Made by a program: the position numbers and the translations under genes
Notes under the pieces: model-generated
Database searches by the model: none
Told to the model about the DNA's origin: nothing
The model's input: the letters and a program-made list of their open reading frames with translations, nothing else
Assembly: GCF_949987535.1 (NCBI RefSeq)
Contig: NC_080073.1
Location: 91,551,344-91,615,343, forward strand
Direction: 5' to 3'
Length of the DNA: 64,000 nt
Source of the DNA: Balaenoptera acutorostrata
Taxonomy: Eukaryota; Chordata; Mammalia; Artiodactyla; Balaenopteridae
Shown here: piece by piece, positions 26,776 through 37,375 of the stretch
Layout: every line of letters begins with the position of its first letter
Numbering within the stretch: the stretch's first letter is position 1

Positions 26776-27255
26776 CAGCAAGGTTGCTTTGGTTTCTAAC
26801 AACCTACGATTTGATATTTTTCTTGACACTCTTGTGGGTCTCTCTATTTCTAGGAGTAAAGCTCCCCAGCCTGTGGGAGAGCTGGGCTGAGCTAACTTAT
26901 TTTTTGACCTATAACTTTGGAGTGTTTTGTTCCCTGAGTAATACGTTCAAGGGGGTCAATTTCAAAAGGAAAATAAAAGCATTTTACGTATGATCTTTCA
27001 TCCTTGATATTCCAGTATTATAGTGGGGGCAGTTAGGCAAGTTTCTTAGTTTAGAAAGAAACAGGTAAATATTTTAGCAAATATTTAAAGCTCCCCTGTG
27101 TGTCCAACAGGTCTGTTCACCCAGGTGTGTAAGTCATGGGCCTCCTTCCTCTTTTGGCCCAAGATTACTAGGATGAGCAATGCAGTAAGTGGATCTTTCT
27201 TTCTAGGTCTCCCTTCCCAGCTCATTTGTTTCTCAACAAGACAAGGCACTTGGAT
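26776..27255. other. Unique DNA, nothing recognised
   Basis: AT-rich sequence without a recognised gene or repeat. Confidence 0.5.
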
Positions 27256-27269
27256 AAAATTCACAAATT

Positions 27270-27393
27270 GGGACTTCCCTGGCGGTCCAGTGGTTAAGAC
27301 TCCACGCTTCCACTGCAGGGGGTGCAGGTTTGATCCCTGGTTGGGGAACTAAGATCCCACATGCTGCATGGCCAAAAAATAAAAATTTAAAAA
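27270..27393 (+). mobile_element. CHR-2 type SINE
   Basis: The shorter tRNA-derived SINE type: GGGACTTCCCTGGCGGTCCA, TTAAGACTCCACGCTTCCAC, B box GGTTTGATCCC, GGGGAACTAAGATCCCACAT, then an A-rich tail. AAAATTCACAAAT at 27256-27268 and 27394-27406 is a perfect 13-bp target duplication. Confidence 0.92.
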
Positions 27394-27480
27394 AAAATTC
27401 ACAAATCAAGTTTATGCCTCACTGTCATAGGGAAAAATATTGATATTAGAAACCAACATATCTTTGGGACAAGTTTGTTT

Positions 27481-27520
27481 TTTCCTCCCTCCCTCCCTCC
27501 TTCCCTCTCTTTCTTTCTTG
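27481..27520. repeat. Pyrimidine-rich (CCTC/CTTT)n tract
   Basis: CCTCCCTCCCTCCCTCC followed by TTCCCTCTCTTTCTTTCTT. Low complexity. Confidence 0.9.
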
Positions 27521-27659
27521 TGATTCGTTTCCTAAACATTACTGGAGTAGTTTCAGTCCCTCATGAAAAGAAGAGATATTCCATTTCACCCTATGTTTTA
27601 TTTGTAATTGGCAGTTCATAAAACCCATTCCCATACATTCTCTCCTTTGTTTCCCAAAC

Positions 27660-27795
27660 CAAGAATGTGAGGTTAGTGGAACCAGTTGTTGCTATCCATT
27701 TTTATGTTAGGAACCTGAGATCTGAAAAAATTGAGTAACTTTCCTGTGGTCACACATGCAGTGAGTGATAGGGTCGGCATTGGAACCCTGGGCTG
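27660..27795 (-). mobile_element. MIR SINE, reverse orientation
   Basis: CTATCCATTTTTATGTTAGG, AATTGAGTAACTTTCCTGTG and GTCACACATGCAGTGAGTGA follow the reversed MIR order. Diverged. Confidence 0.65.
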
Positions 27796-27964
27796 CCCAC
27801 TTGGGCTTGGGTCTGGTGTCGCCAAACTGTGTAAGCTCTTTTCAGGAATTGTGTCAAAAACTCTTCTTGTGCTATTAGCTTGAATAAACTGTAGTTAGAA
27901 TTTGTTTTTGAAGCCTTGTTAATCTCTGAGAATGATCCCTTTAGAAAGGCAGAAAGGCCACAGA

Positions 27965-28450
27965 TGGTCTTGCGGTGTGTCTTCCCAGAAGCAGACCTTC
28001 CCTGAGACGAGGATTTCATATTGAGTAGCAGTAGTTTGTTTGGGAAGTGATGCCAGGAAGGATTTGGAATGGGGAAGTGAGACAGGATAGAGACAGAAGC
28101 TAATACAGGGTGCACTAGTTAGTAGATTACCACTGTGGGCAGCTGGGGCTCAGACTGCTGGGGACCCCGGGAGACAGTGGAGAGCACACCCCAGAGTTGT
28201 CCCACCCAAGAACAGGAAACTGAAGTATTCATGGACCAACTCTCATTTGTCACTGGGACAACTCCTTAGCGGCATGGCAGGTCCTGCAAGCAGGCCAAGC
28301 ACGCCCAGCAGGGAAAGATGGTCCTCAGCAGAGTTGCAGGGGGATTGTGATAAGCAGCTGCTGCACTGCTAGGAAAGGTGCATGCTGAGAGCATGTGGAT
28401 GGGCACTGGCTATGCCCTCATCAGTTACACCTGCTCTTCCTGTATCTGGT
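27965..28450. other. Possible ancient interspersed repeat, family unknown
   Basis: The stretch from CCAGAAGCAGACCTTCCCTG to the GC-rich CACGCCCAGCAGG block reads like a decayed interspersed repeat, perhaps an LTR. I cannot name the family. No gene is recognised. Confidence 0.3.
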
Positions 28451-28955
28451 GTTATTAGGGCTGTGAGTCACATGCCTAGCATGATGCAATGTGGTAAGGG
28501 AGACACAAAATACATTTAAAGATCTAGAATCTCTACTTATCACAATAGGCTAATTTAAAATACATACACACTTGAAACAAGTAACACTATAAGACACTTA
28601 TTAGCAAGTGTCACAATAAGTAAGATAGATATCAAATACTGTAAGAGTTCAGAGAAAGGAGAGATCAGAAAATCTTGCTGAGAAAGAACTCCAAGAGTTG
28701 GTGAAATTTGTGTAGGAGAGTGAAGATTGAAGGTGGGATCAAATGAAAAGCACAGGCAGGTGTGCACATATTTCTCCTCTGTCCTCTAGACAATGGGAAG
28801 TTGAAAGCCCCCCACCCCATTGTATTACATTACTATATGCATATAGCTTAAAAGAAAAGAGTTTAGAGAATTATGATGTGATGTAAATAAAAGTAGATCC
28901 AATATTATTTTTTAAATAAGTGATAAAATACAGGCTTATGCATACAAAGCTACAA
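28451..28955. other. Unique DNA, nothing recognised
   Basis: AT-rich; no gene or repeat is recognised. Confidence 0.45.
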
Positions 28956-29333
28956 AGGTTCTACTGCTGATAAAACAGATGGGTGGGCTGCAGTGAAAGC
29001 CATGCTTAAAGTTGATAGCTTTAAATGTGTGTATTTGTAAAGAACAAGATCTGAAAATAAATGAGCTAAGCGTTAATTTCAAGACGTTAGAATAAGAAAA
29101 GCTTAAATAAACTCCCCCCAAAAGTAGAAAGAAGGAACTAGTAAGAGAAAAAAATTAATGAAATAGAAAACAATCAAAAAAAGAAGATCAATAAAGCTGA
29201 AAGTTGGTCCTTGGAAAGGACTAAGATAATTCATAAACTCTAGTAGGAACTGATTAAAAGAACACAGGCAGAAAACACAACTAATATCAGGAATCAAAAA
29301 GGAAACAACACTGATGCAAGATTTTATGTATAT

Positions 29334-29890
29334 ATATATTTTTTTTCAATAAATGCTGGTTATTATCATAGAAACATGATCAGGCCTCCCCCACCTCCAA
29401 ACAAAAAGCCTCTCCCCTTGACCTTTACCCTCCACAGACTCCTGCCTAGCCTCTCCTTTTCCCACGTCTTCTGAGCTCTATCAAATATACATCTTCTATA
29501 AAGTTAAGCATGTGTTTGACTACAAAAAAGAGAAAACAGATCAGAGTGGCTCAGACAAATAGGAGTGCATTTTCCCCCATCCCAATGAGCTTGGAGATCA
29601 GCTATGGCTGGCATTGCTTTACCAGGCCAGTGATGTCAGGGTTCATAACTCTGCAATTTCTTGGCTTTTCCCTCTTGTTTGTAAGATGGCTGCTACTGCA
29701 CCTGGTGTTGTATACATCACTTCCTGGGACTTCCCTGGTGGTCCAGTGGTTAAGACCCTGTGCTTCCACTGCAGGGGGCACAGGTTTGATCCCTGGTCAG
29801 GGAACTAAGATCCCACATGCCAAGCAGCAGGGCCTCCTGGGAAGCCTGCCCTCATCCTGCTTCCCTCCTCAGGCTGGTAAAGGTCTTCCT
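29334..29890 (-). mobile_element. Retrocopied segment of unknown origin, reverse orientation, carrying a CHR-2 SINE
   Basis: Flanked by perfect 14-bp copies of GATTTTATGTATAT (29320-29333 and 29891-29904). Removing it restores continuous L1 sequence. A T8 run at 29338-29345 sits at the left edge, so the copied RNA ran on the minus strand with its poly-A there. Its body (CAGGAGTCTGTGGAGGGTAA on the minus strand) matches no family I know. The last bases before the tail (AATAACCAGCATTTATTG, minus strand) resemble a MIR end. No intact reading frame is seen, so it may derive from a non-coding or intronic transcript. Confidence 0.72.
29726..29822 (+). mobile_element. CHR-2 SINE without a poly-A tail, inside the retrocopy
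   Basis: GGGACTTCCCTGGTGGTCCA to GATCCCACATGCC at about 29821. It then passes directly into AAGCAGCAGGGCC with no A-rich tail or obvious target duplication. It was probably present in the source transcript, in antisense to that transcript. Confidence 0.85.
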
Positions 29891-30504
29891 GATTTTATGT
29901 ATATTATGAACAGCTTTAAACTTATCTTTTAAAGTTAGGTAAATTAGATAAAATTGATACACTCCTCAACATATTAGTGGTGACTGACTAAAATGAACCC
30001 AAGAAGAAATAGAAATGTCAGAACAACGTTATAACTATTAAATAAATTGTGTCTGTAATTAACAAGCTTCCCATAAAGAAGACCTTAGGTAGGCTCAGAA
30101 GTCCCACTGGTGAATTCTGCCAAACTCTTAAAAAAGAGTTAATAGTAAACTTTAAAAACTCTTTCAGAGATTAGGAAAGGGAAAAAAAAAAAGATAATTC
30201 CCAATGCTTAAATAATCTTGATACCAAAACATGACAAACATTATAGGAAAAACTGTAGTTGAATCCACTCAAAAAATCCTAAACAAGATACTAACAAAGT
30301 GCATTGAACAGTATATAAAAAGGTAATAAGTCTTGCTCATATTGTTATATTTGGGAATGCTGGCTTGGTCCAGTATTCAATCAATAAGCAGTGTGATTAA
30401 CATTCTTACAGAAAGAAGGAGAAAAACGATAGTGATCATTTTAACAGATGCATAAAAAACAATTGGAAACATTCCATTATCTGCTCATGACTTTAAAAAG
30501 CCTT

Positions 30505-31795
30505 GGCAATGCCACACAAATACAAAGGATCATAAGAGACTGCTCTGAAAATTATACACCAACAAACTGGACAATCTAGAAGAAATGGATAAATTGCTAG
30601 AAACATACAACCAGCCAAGACTCAGTCAGGGAGAAAGAGAAAATCTGAACAGACTGATTAGTAGTAAGGAGTTTGAATCCGTAAAGAAAAACCTCCCAAC
30701 AAACAAAAGTCCAGGTCCAGAAGCCTTCACTGGTGAATTCTGCCAACCATTTAAAGAAGAATTAATACCAGCCCTTCTCAAACTTCCAGAAAAAGAAAGA
30801 GGAGGGAACACTTCCAAATGCATTTTACAAGACCATCATTATCCTGATACCAAAACCAGAAGGGGACACCACAAGAAAATTACGGGCCAATATCCCTGAT
30901 GAACATGGATGCAAAAATCCTCAAAAAAATGTTAGCAAACCTAATTCAATAATATTGTTCATTAAAGAATCAGACATCATGATCAGACGGGATTTATCCC
31001 AGGGCTGCAAGGAAGGTTTAACATCTGCAAATTGGTCAATGTGAAACATCATGTTAACAAAATGAAGGATAAAAGTCATGATCATCTCAATAAGTGCAAA
31101 AAAATTTTTGACAAAATTTAATATCCATTTATGATAAAAACTCCCAACAAAGAGAGTATAGAGGGAACGTACCTCCATGTAATAAAGGCCATATATGACA
31201 AGCCCACAGCTAACATCATACTCAATGGTGAAAAGCTGAAAGCTTTCCTCTAACATCTGGAACAAGACAAAGATGCCCACTCTCACCACTTTTATTAAAC
31301 TTAGTATTGGAAGTTCTAGCCAGAGAAGTTAGGTAAGGAAAATAAATAAAATCATCCAAATCAGAAAGGCAGAAGTGAAACTATCACTATTTGCAGATAA
31401 CATAATATTATATATAGAAAACCCTAAAGACTCCACCAAAAAAGCTCTTAGAATAAACAAATTCAATAACGTTGAAGGATTCAAAATCAATGTATAAAAA
31501 AAGTGGTGTTTCTATACACTAATAATGAGCTATCAGTTGTAAATGGGACTGTTCAAGAAAACAGTCCCATTTACAATTGCATCAGAAAGAATAAAATACT
31601 AGGAATAAATTTAACCAAGGAGGTGAAAGACCTGTACACTGAAAACTCTAAGACATTAATGAAAGAAATTGAAGAATATAAGGGGTTAATATCCAAATAT
31701 ATAAAGGACTCATACAACTCAATAGCATAAAAACTCCTTATCAGATATATGATTTGCAAATATTTTCTCCCATTCCATGGGTTGCCATGGAATTA
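30505..31795 (+). mobile_element. Younger LINE-1 ORF2 fragment, rearranged
   Basis: ORF2 sequence starts near 30515 (CACAAATACAAAGGATCATA). It passes through the RT domain (FADNIILY near 31392-31415, with Asn at the second catalytic Asp), then jumps at about 31679 across several hundred bases. It continues briefly in sense (31680-31728), and finally runs in antisense (31733-31787). It has no 3' UTR, no poly-A and no clear target duplication. It also contains a perfect 17-bp hairpin at 31537-31576. Confidence 0.82.
30515..31730 (+). pseudogene. L1 ORF2 reverse-transcriptase remnant
   Basis: Open pieces at 30585-30899 ([17 protein letters not shown]) and 31503-31730 belong to the L1 ORF2 RT region. 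The catalytic motif reads FADN rather than FADD. Stops and shifts separate the pieces, and the C-terminal third is missing. Confidence 0.8.
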
Positions 31796-32244
31796 ATTAA
31801 TTCTCATTAAAACCAGAAAAGATAGAAAAATAAAGTATATCATTCCAGTGCTCAACCCCCTCAAAAGTCTTGAGAAATTAGAAATAGAAAGGAACTAACT
31901 AATAAACATATAAAAGCCTATAGCAATTGTCATATTTAGTAGTGAAATGTTGAAGGCTTTCCTCTTGAAATTGGAGATAGGAAAATGTGTACAGGAGTTC
32001 TTAGTCTATGCAATAAGGCAATATAAAGAAATGAAAGATGTAAGGGTTGAAAAGGAGAAGTAAATCTTTTATTAAATGCAGATGCTATAACTTTATAAAC
32101 AGAAAACCTTTAGAAAATACATACAGATAAACTTTAGGATCAATAAAGATGGTTAGCGAAGTCAGGTAATACAAGATCTATATACAAAAGTATTTCTGTG
32201 ATAATAAACAGAAAAGCAAAAGAAAATTAAAATAGCTAGACACA

Positions 32245-32429
32245 GGGACTTTCCTAGCGGTCCAGTGGTTAAGATTCTGTGCTTCCAATACAGGGCATGC
32301 GAGTTCGATCCCTGGTCAGGGAACTAAGATCCCACATATATGTATGTATAACTGAACCACATTGCTGTACACCTGAAATTAGCACAACATTGTAAATCAA
32401 CTATATTTCAATAAAAATTTTTAAATTAA
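32245..32429 (+). mobile_element. Chimeric retroposon: CHR-2 SINE head joined to a LINE-1 3' tail
   Basis: 32245-32336 is the first ~92 bases of a CHR-2 SINE (GGGACTTTCCTAGCGGTCCA to AAGATCCCACATA). It changes directly into the last ~90 bases of the L1 3' end (TGTATAACTGAACCACATTG, CATTGTAAATCAACTATATT, CAATAAAAATTTTTAAATTAA). Perfect 16-bp copies of AAAATAGCTAGACACA bound the whole unit at 32229-32244 and 32430-32445, with no duplication at the internal junction. So it arrived in one event. Known analogues are U6-L1 and similar chimeras made by template switching during L1 reverse transcription. Confidence 0.88.
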
Positions 32430-32699
32430 AAAATAGCTAGACACAAAATACACATTATAGAATCCCATTTTATAAAAAGTTCAAAAAATAGAAAAACCCA
32501 AAGTATATTATTAGAAGTCATGGTAATTATTTTTGAGAAAGATGGAGGGAGCACTGGGGTCCTTCTAGAGAGTCGACAACACTCTATTTCTTGATCTACA
32601 TGGTGGTTACACAGATGTTCACTTTGTGATAATTGAGGTGTACCTTTACATTCTGTTCACCTATCTGAATGATGTTAAAATTTAACATAAAAAGCCAGA

Positions 32700-32900
32700 T
32701 TAGTCAGTTTAATAAGCAATGGTATCTATAAATATATGTAATATAATTTTGGTTTCAGAAACAGTAAATGATTTGAATGCAACTAGAAGCAAACCAACCA
32801 GGATTAATTTATAACCACAGAACTCCACCATCACATTGTGTCAGAAGTATAACACAATAATGCAAGAATGTATAAACCTAATGTGGACACAGAAGTAGAC
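32700..32900. other. Short unclassified AT-rich stretch
   Basis: Nothing recognised between the old L1M end and the next L1 5' UTR. Confidence 0.4.
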
Positions 32901-33499
32901 AGTGCCAGGAGCGACATCACCAAGGTGGTGACGTAGGTCATTTCTGACTTTGCTCCCTATCACAAGAGCAATAACTAAGAACTATTCACAGACAAGATAC
33001 CACTGAGAATTCTAGAATATCGGTGTGAGTTTGAAGCAACCTCTGCAACAGAGACCAGAACAGACTTCATTAGAAGGGCAAGAGGAACGGCTACAAGCTG
33101 AACACATTGCCCCTCTCCCAGGCCATTGCAGCACCATGCTGAGAGGTCTTCCCTGAGCCTATGGTTCCTCCACTGAGAAAAGACAGACCAGGGTGACATA
33201 TAGCATTGTGGGTTGCTCTGTGGGAGCCCCTAGTCAGGCTTTGCCCTATAGGGATTGTAAGGGAATCTGCTGGGCTCAACTACTGGGAGGGATTTTCCAA
33301 CAAACAGCGTTCAGATCTTGGCAGACAAAGTTCCTACCTGCAGAGCCCAGTGGTAGTCCCAACCAGTGGATTTTCTCATCTGCAGAACCAAACCAGGGAC
33401 ATAATCTGACCAGGGAACTCAGCGGGTTTCAGGACTGCCTGATTCAGGTCTTCAAATGAGGAGTTTTGCTGGCCTTAGAGCCTGGTCTGCCCCTGCCCA

Positions 33500-34420
33500 G
33501 GCAGAAGTGCTGAGTCATAGCCAAACCCACTGTGGAATAAGCATGGCTCCTGGCCCCTCCTGACCAGAAAGAGTATTTGGAAAAATTTGGCAATTGCCTG
33601 AAGTGGGCCCTCCAATCCTTCCCAGGCAGGAGAGCTAAGTCCGAACCTCATCTGCTACAAAACTTGACTCTTAGCCCCATCTGACATGAAGGGCTGCAGA
33701 GAAGACCTGGAAGATGCATAACCCAGCAATGCTTAAGCTGAGAGGAAGGCAGGCAGAGCTGATCACCCTCAAAGCAAAGCCAGTCCTGGGCATGGAGTTG
33801 TCACCTGCTACACCCAGGCAGGGGAGTTAATTCACAGCCCCACCTATTGTGGAGTATGGTTCCCAGCTCCATCTGACAGGAAGGGCTCCATGAAAATACC
33901 TGGAAGCTGCTGTATAACCCAGCAACGCTTGAGCTGAGAAACAGGTGAGCAGTGGTGATTGCCCCCAGAGGCAAGCCAGTGGCCCTGTTCAGACAAGAAG
34001 CTTGGGGCATGGATCAGTTTGAGTCAAGATCACAGACCAAACGCCTTAGTGGCTTTGGAGTTGCTTCTCTTGCTGCACCCAGACAGGGAAAGTGATTCAT
34101 AGCCCCATATATTGCTGAATACAAACTTCAGCTTACCTGACCAGGGAACCTTGCCCAGAGCACGTGGGTAGCTGAAGCCCATTCAACATCTGTGCTTACA
34201 GTGGACTCTGAACAGACAGCACAGCTTGTGGCTTTCCCTGTCTGCAGAGTAAAACCAGTGACCTCACCTGACCAGGATATTCAATGCATGCTCTTGCATG
34301 ATTTGGGCCCCCAAACAATGAGTTGTGAAAGCTCTGGAGCCCATCCTCTTGCCCTACCAGGACAGGGAAGCTAATTCATAGCCCCACATACTGCTGAGTA
34401 TAGTATCCAGTTCTGGCCAT
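33500..34420 (+). repeat. Five diverged tandem units in the L1 5' UTR
   Basis: Each unit has a CAGGCAGG/CAGGACAGGGAAG lead and a phrase like TTCATAGCCCCACATACTGC. Anchors are at 33511, 33635, 33827, 34092 and 34371. Spacing of about 120-280 bp suggests decayed, partly deleted monomers of a repeat-type L1 promoter. Confidence 0.6.
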
Positions 34421-34739
34421 CCAGTAAGCCTGATGAGAGAATTCAGGCAACTGCAAAGTCCATCCTACAGCCTCACTTTGGCAGGGAACCAAGCCAGCAG
34501 TTCTATACAGTTGTTGACAGCAAGTGGCACCTCCCAGCCCTGATCTCAGAGCTTGAACAGTTGCCTCACAAAAATAGACCCTAATATCAGGCCCCATGTG
34601 CCCAAGGACATTAGCAGCAGACACATCCAGAAACCCAAACTGAGCTGACTGTTGAAGAACTATCTCTGCCAAAGCAAACCTGCAAAGCCCAAAAGAAGAG
34701 ACCACTTACTCAAACATGGAGATACCATGTAAGGAATAA

Positions 34740-35660
34740 AAGATCATGAAAAATCAGGTAAATATGACACCACCAATGTAACTAATAAACGTCTAATAAC
34801 TGACTCTAAATATGTGCAGATCTATGAACTGTCAGAAAAAGAATTCAGAATAATCCTCTTAAAGAAATTTAGTGTATAATAACACACAGACAACTGAAAG
34901 AAATTAGGAAAACAATGCATGAACAAAACAAGAAGTTCAACAAAGAAACAGAAACTGTAAGAACAGACACACAGAAATCCTGGAGTTGAAAAGTACAATA
35001 ATGGGACTTAAGAATTCAATAGGGAGCTTCAAAAGCAGACTTGACCATGTAGAAGAAAGAATCAGCAATGTATCACACTTGAAATTATTCAGTCAGAGGA
35101 GCAAAAAGTAAACAGAAAGAAAAAGCGTGGAGAAAGCCTACAGGCTTATGGGACAGAATGAAAAGGAATGATATTTGCCTTGGAAATTCCAGGAGAAGAG
35201 ATAGAGCTAGGGACAGAAAGTGTATTTAAAGCAGTAATGGCTGAAAACTTCACAAACATGAGAAGAGAAATAGAAATCTAGATCCAAGAGGCCCAAAGGA
35301 CCCCACATAGTTGAACAAGAATAGGGCTATATTGAGACACATTATAAATAAACTGTCAAAAGTCAAAGACAAAGAATTTTGAAAGAAGCAAGAGAAAAGA
35401 GAGAAGTTACAAACAAGGGAACTACCGTACAACTATTAGAGGATTTCTCAACAGAAACATTTCAGGCCCAGAGAGAATGGGATAATATACCAAAACATTG
35501 AAAGAAAAAAACCTTGTCAACCAAGAATTCTATACCCAGCAAAGCTGTCCTTCAGAAATGGAGAGATAAAGGCTTTCCTGAACAAACAAAAACTGAGCAA
35601 GTTCATCACCACTAGACCTGCCTTACAAGGAATGCTAAAGGGAGTTCTTAGAGTGGAAGT
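34740..35660 (+). pseudogene. L1 ORF1 remnant, heavily decayed
   Basis: Fragments show the L1 ORF1 order. First an N-terminal SEKEFRIILLKKF-like stretch (about 34828-34872), then a coiled-coil-like region (34890-35050). Next come the GISRRRDRARDRK-like RNA-binding start (about 35175-35220) and a C-terminal PSKLSFRNGEIKAFLNKQK-like end near 35535-35592. Stops in every frame exclude a product. Confidence 0.7.
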
Positions 35661-36143
35661 AAAAGCATAATAATTAACATCACAAAAACATAAGAACATA
35701 GTATAAAAGTCACTAGTTATAATAAATATATAGTCAAAGTTGGATTCTGTAATACAGTAATGGTGGTGTATAATTCATTTACAACTCTTCTAAAAGTTAA
35801 AAAATAAATGTAGTAAAAATTACCATAAACACAATAATCGGTATTATTTACAAAATATAAAAAATATGCAAATTATAACATCAATAACATAAAGTGTGAG
35901 GAAAAGTGTAAAGCATAGGAATGTTACTGAAGTTGTTATCAGTTTAAAATAGGGTGTTATAATTTTAAGAACTCTCTGCCAAAGCAAACCTGCAAAGTCT
36001 GAAAGAAGAGACCACTCATGTGGCCTCATGATAACCATAAGAGAAAACTTTTAGTAACTACACAAAAAAGTCAAAACATACTGATACCAAAAGATATCAA
36101 CACACACACACACAAAAAGCAGCAGGACAAGAAAAAAGGAACA

Positions 36144-37375
36144 ATGGATCTACAGTCTTTACCTATCAATAGTTACTTTAAATGTAAATGGATAAAATCC
36201 TCCAATCAAAAGACACAGAGTAGCTAAATGGATTAAACAAACAAGATCTAACAATATGTTATCTACAAGAGACTCACTTTAGCCTTAAAGACACACATAG
36301 ACTGAGAGTAAAGGGATGGAAAAAGATATTTCAAGCAAATAGCAAGGAAAAAAAAGGCAGGTGTAGTTATAAGACGAAATAGACTTTAAACTAAAAATAG
36401 TGAGAAAAGACAAAGAACATCATTATATAATGATAAAGGGGTCAATACATCAAGAAGATATAGTAACTGTAAATATTTATGTACCCAATTTCAGAGCACC
36501 TAAACACATAAAGCACATAAAAACTAACAGAGCTAAAAGGAGAAATAAACAGTCATACAATAATAGTTGGGGACTTTAATATCCCACTCTCAACAATGTA
36601 CAGATCATCCGGACAGAAAATCAATAAGAAAACAGTGCATTTGAACAACAATATAGACCAAATGGACCTAACAGACAATACAGAACATTCTATCAGACCA
36701 CAGAAGAATACATATTCTTCTTAGGTACACATGGAACATTTTCTAGATAGACCATATGTTATGCCACAAAATAAATCTTAGCAAATTCAAGAAAACTGAA
36801 ATCATACCCAGTGTCTTCTCTGACTTCAATGGTATGAAGCTAGAAATCAATAACTGAGCAAAACTGGAGAATTCATGAATACATGGAAATTAATCAACAC
36901 TCTCTTGAACAACAAATAGGTCAAAGAAATTAAAGGGGAAATAAAATAGTATCTTGAGACAAACAAAAATGGAAACACAATATACCAAAATGTTTTGGAT
37001 GCAGCAAATGCATTTCTAACAGGGAAGTTTATAAAAATAAATGCCTATATTAAGAAAAAAGATCCCAAATAAACAACTTAATTCTTTGCCTTAAAGAAAA
37101 AGGAACAAACTCAGCCCAAAGTTAGCAGAAGGTAATAATAAATATTAGAGCAGAAATAAATGATATAGAATAGAAAAACAAACAAAAAAGATTAACCAAA
37201 CCAAGAGTTGGCTTTTTGAAATCTAACAAAAATTTGACACACTTTTAGCTAGACTTCCCAAAGAAAAAGGAGGATCCAAATAAACAAAATTATAAATTAA
37301 AAAGGAGATATTACAACAGATATCACAGAAATATAAAGGATCATATGAGGCTACTATAAAACTATACAACACAAC
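36144..37375 (+). pseudogene. L1 ORF2 endonuclease-region remnant, truncated
   Basis: Starts near ATGGATCTACAGTCTTTACC and continues TIVTLNVNG-like (with a stop), then LSTRDSL where intact copies have CLQETHF. Downstream domains are recognisable only by alignment to other copies here. It ends abruptly at a deletion junction near 37376, before the reverse-transcriptase catalytic core. Confidence 0.72.

Larger units (their letters stand above)
28960..32690 (+). mobile_element. Old L1M-type LINE-1, split by three later insertions
   Basis: Diverged ORF2 sequence starts near 28985 (CTGCAGTGAAAGCCATGCTT) and runs to 29333. It resumes at 29905 (TATGAACAGCTTTAAAC) to about 30500, then from about 31850 (GAGAAATTAGAAATAGAAAG), where decayed RT sequence continues. 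The 3' end near 32590-32690 has the old-L1 landmarks GGTGGTTACACAGATGTTCA and TTTGTGATAATTGAGGTGTA. Inserted into it are a retrocopy (29334-29890), a younger L1 (30505-31795) and a SINE-L1 chimera (32245-32429). Confidence 0.78.

Noticed and set aside
33500..34420. Spaced repeats that might suggest a CRISPR array
   Set aside because: Unit spacing is irregular, units are diverged, and the context is an L1 5' UTR in a mammalian genome.
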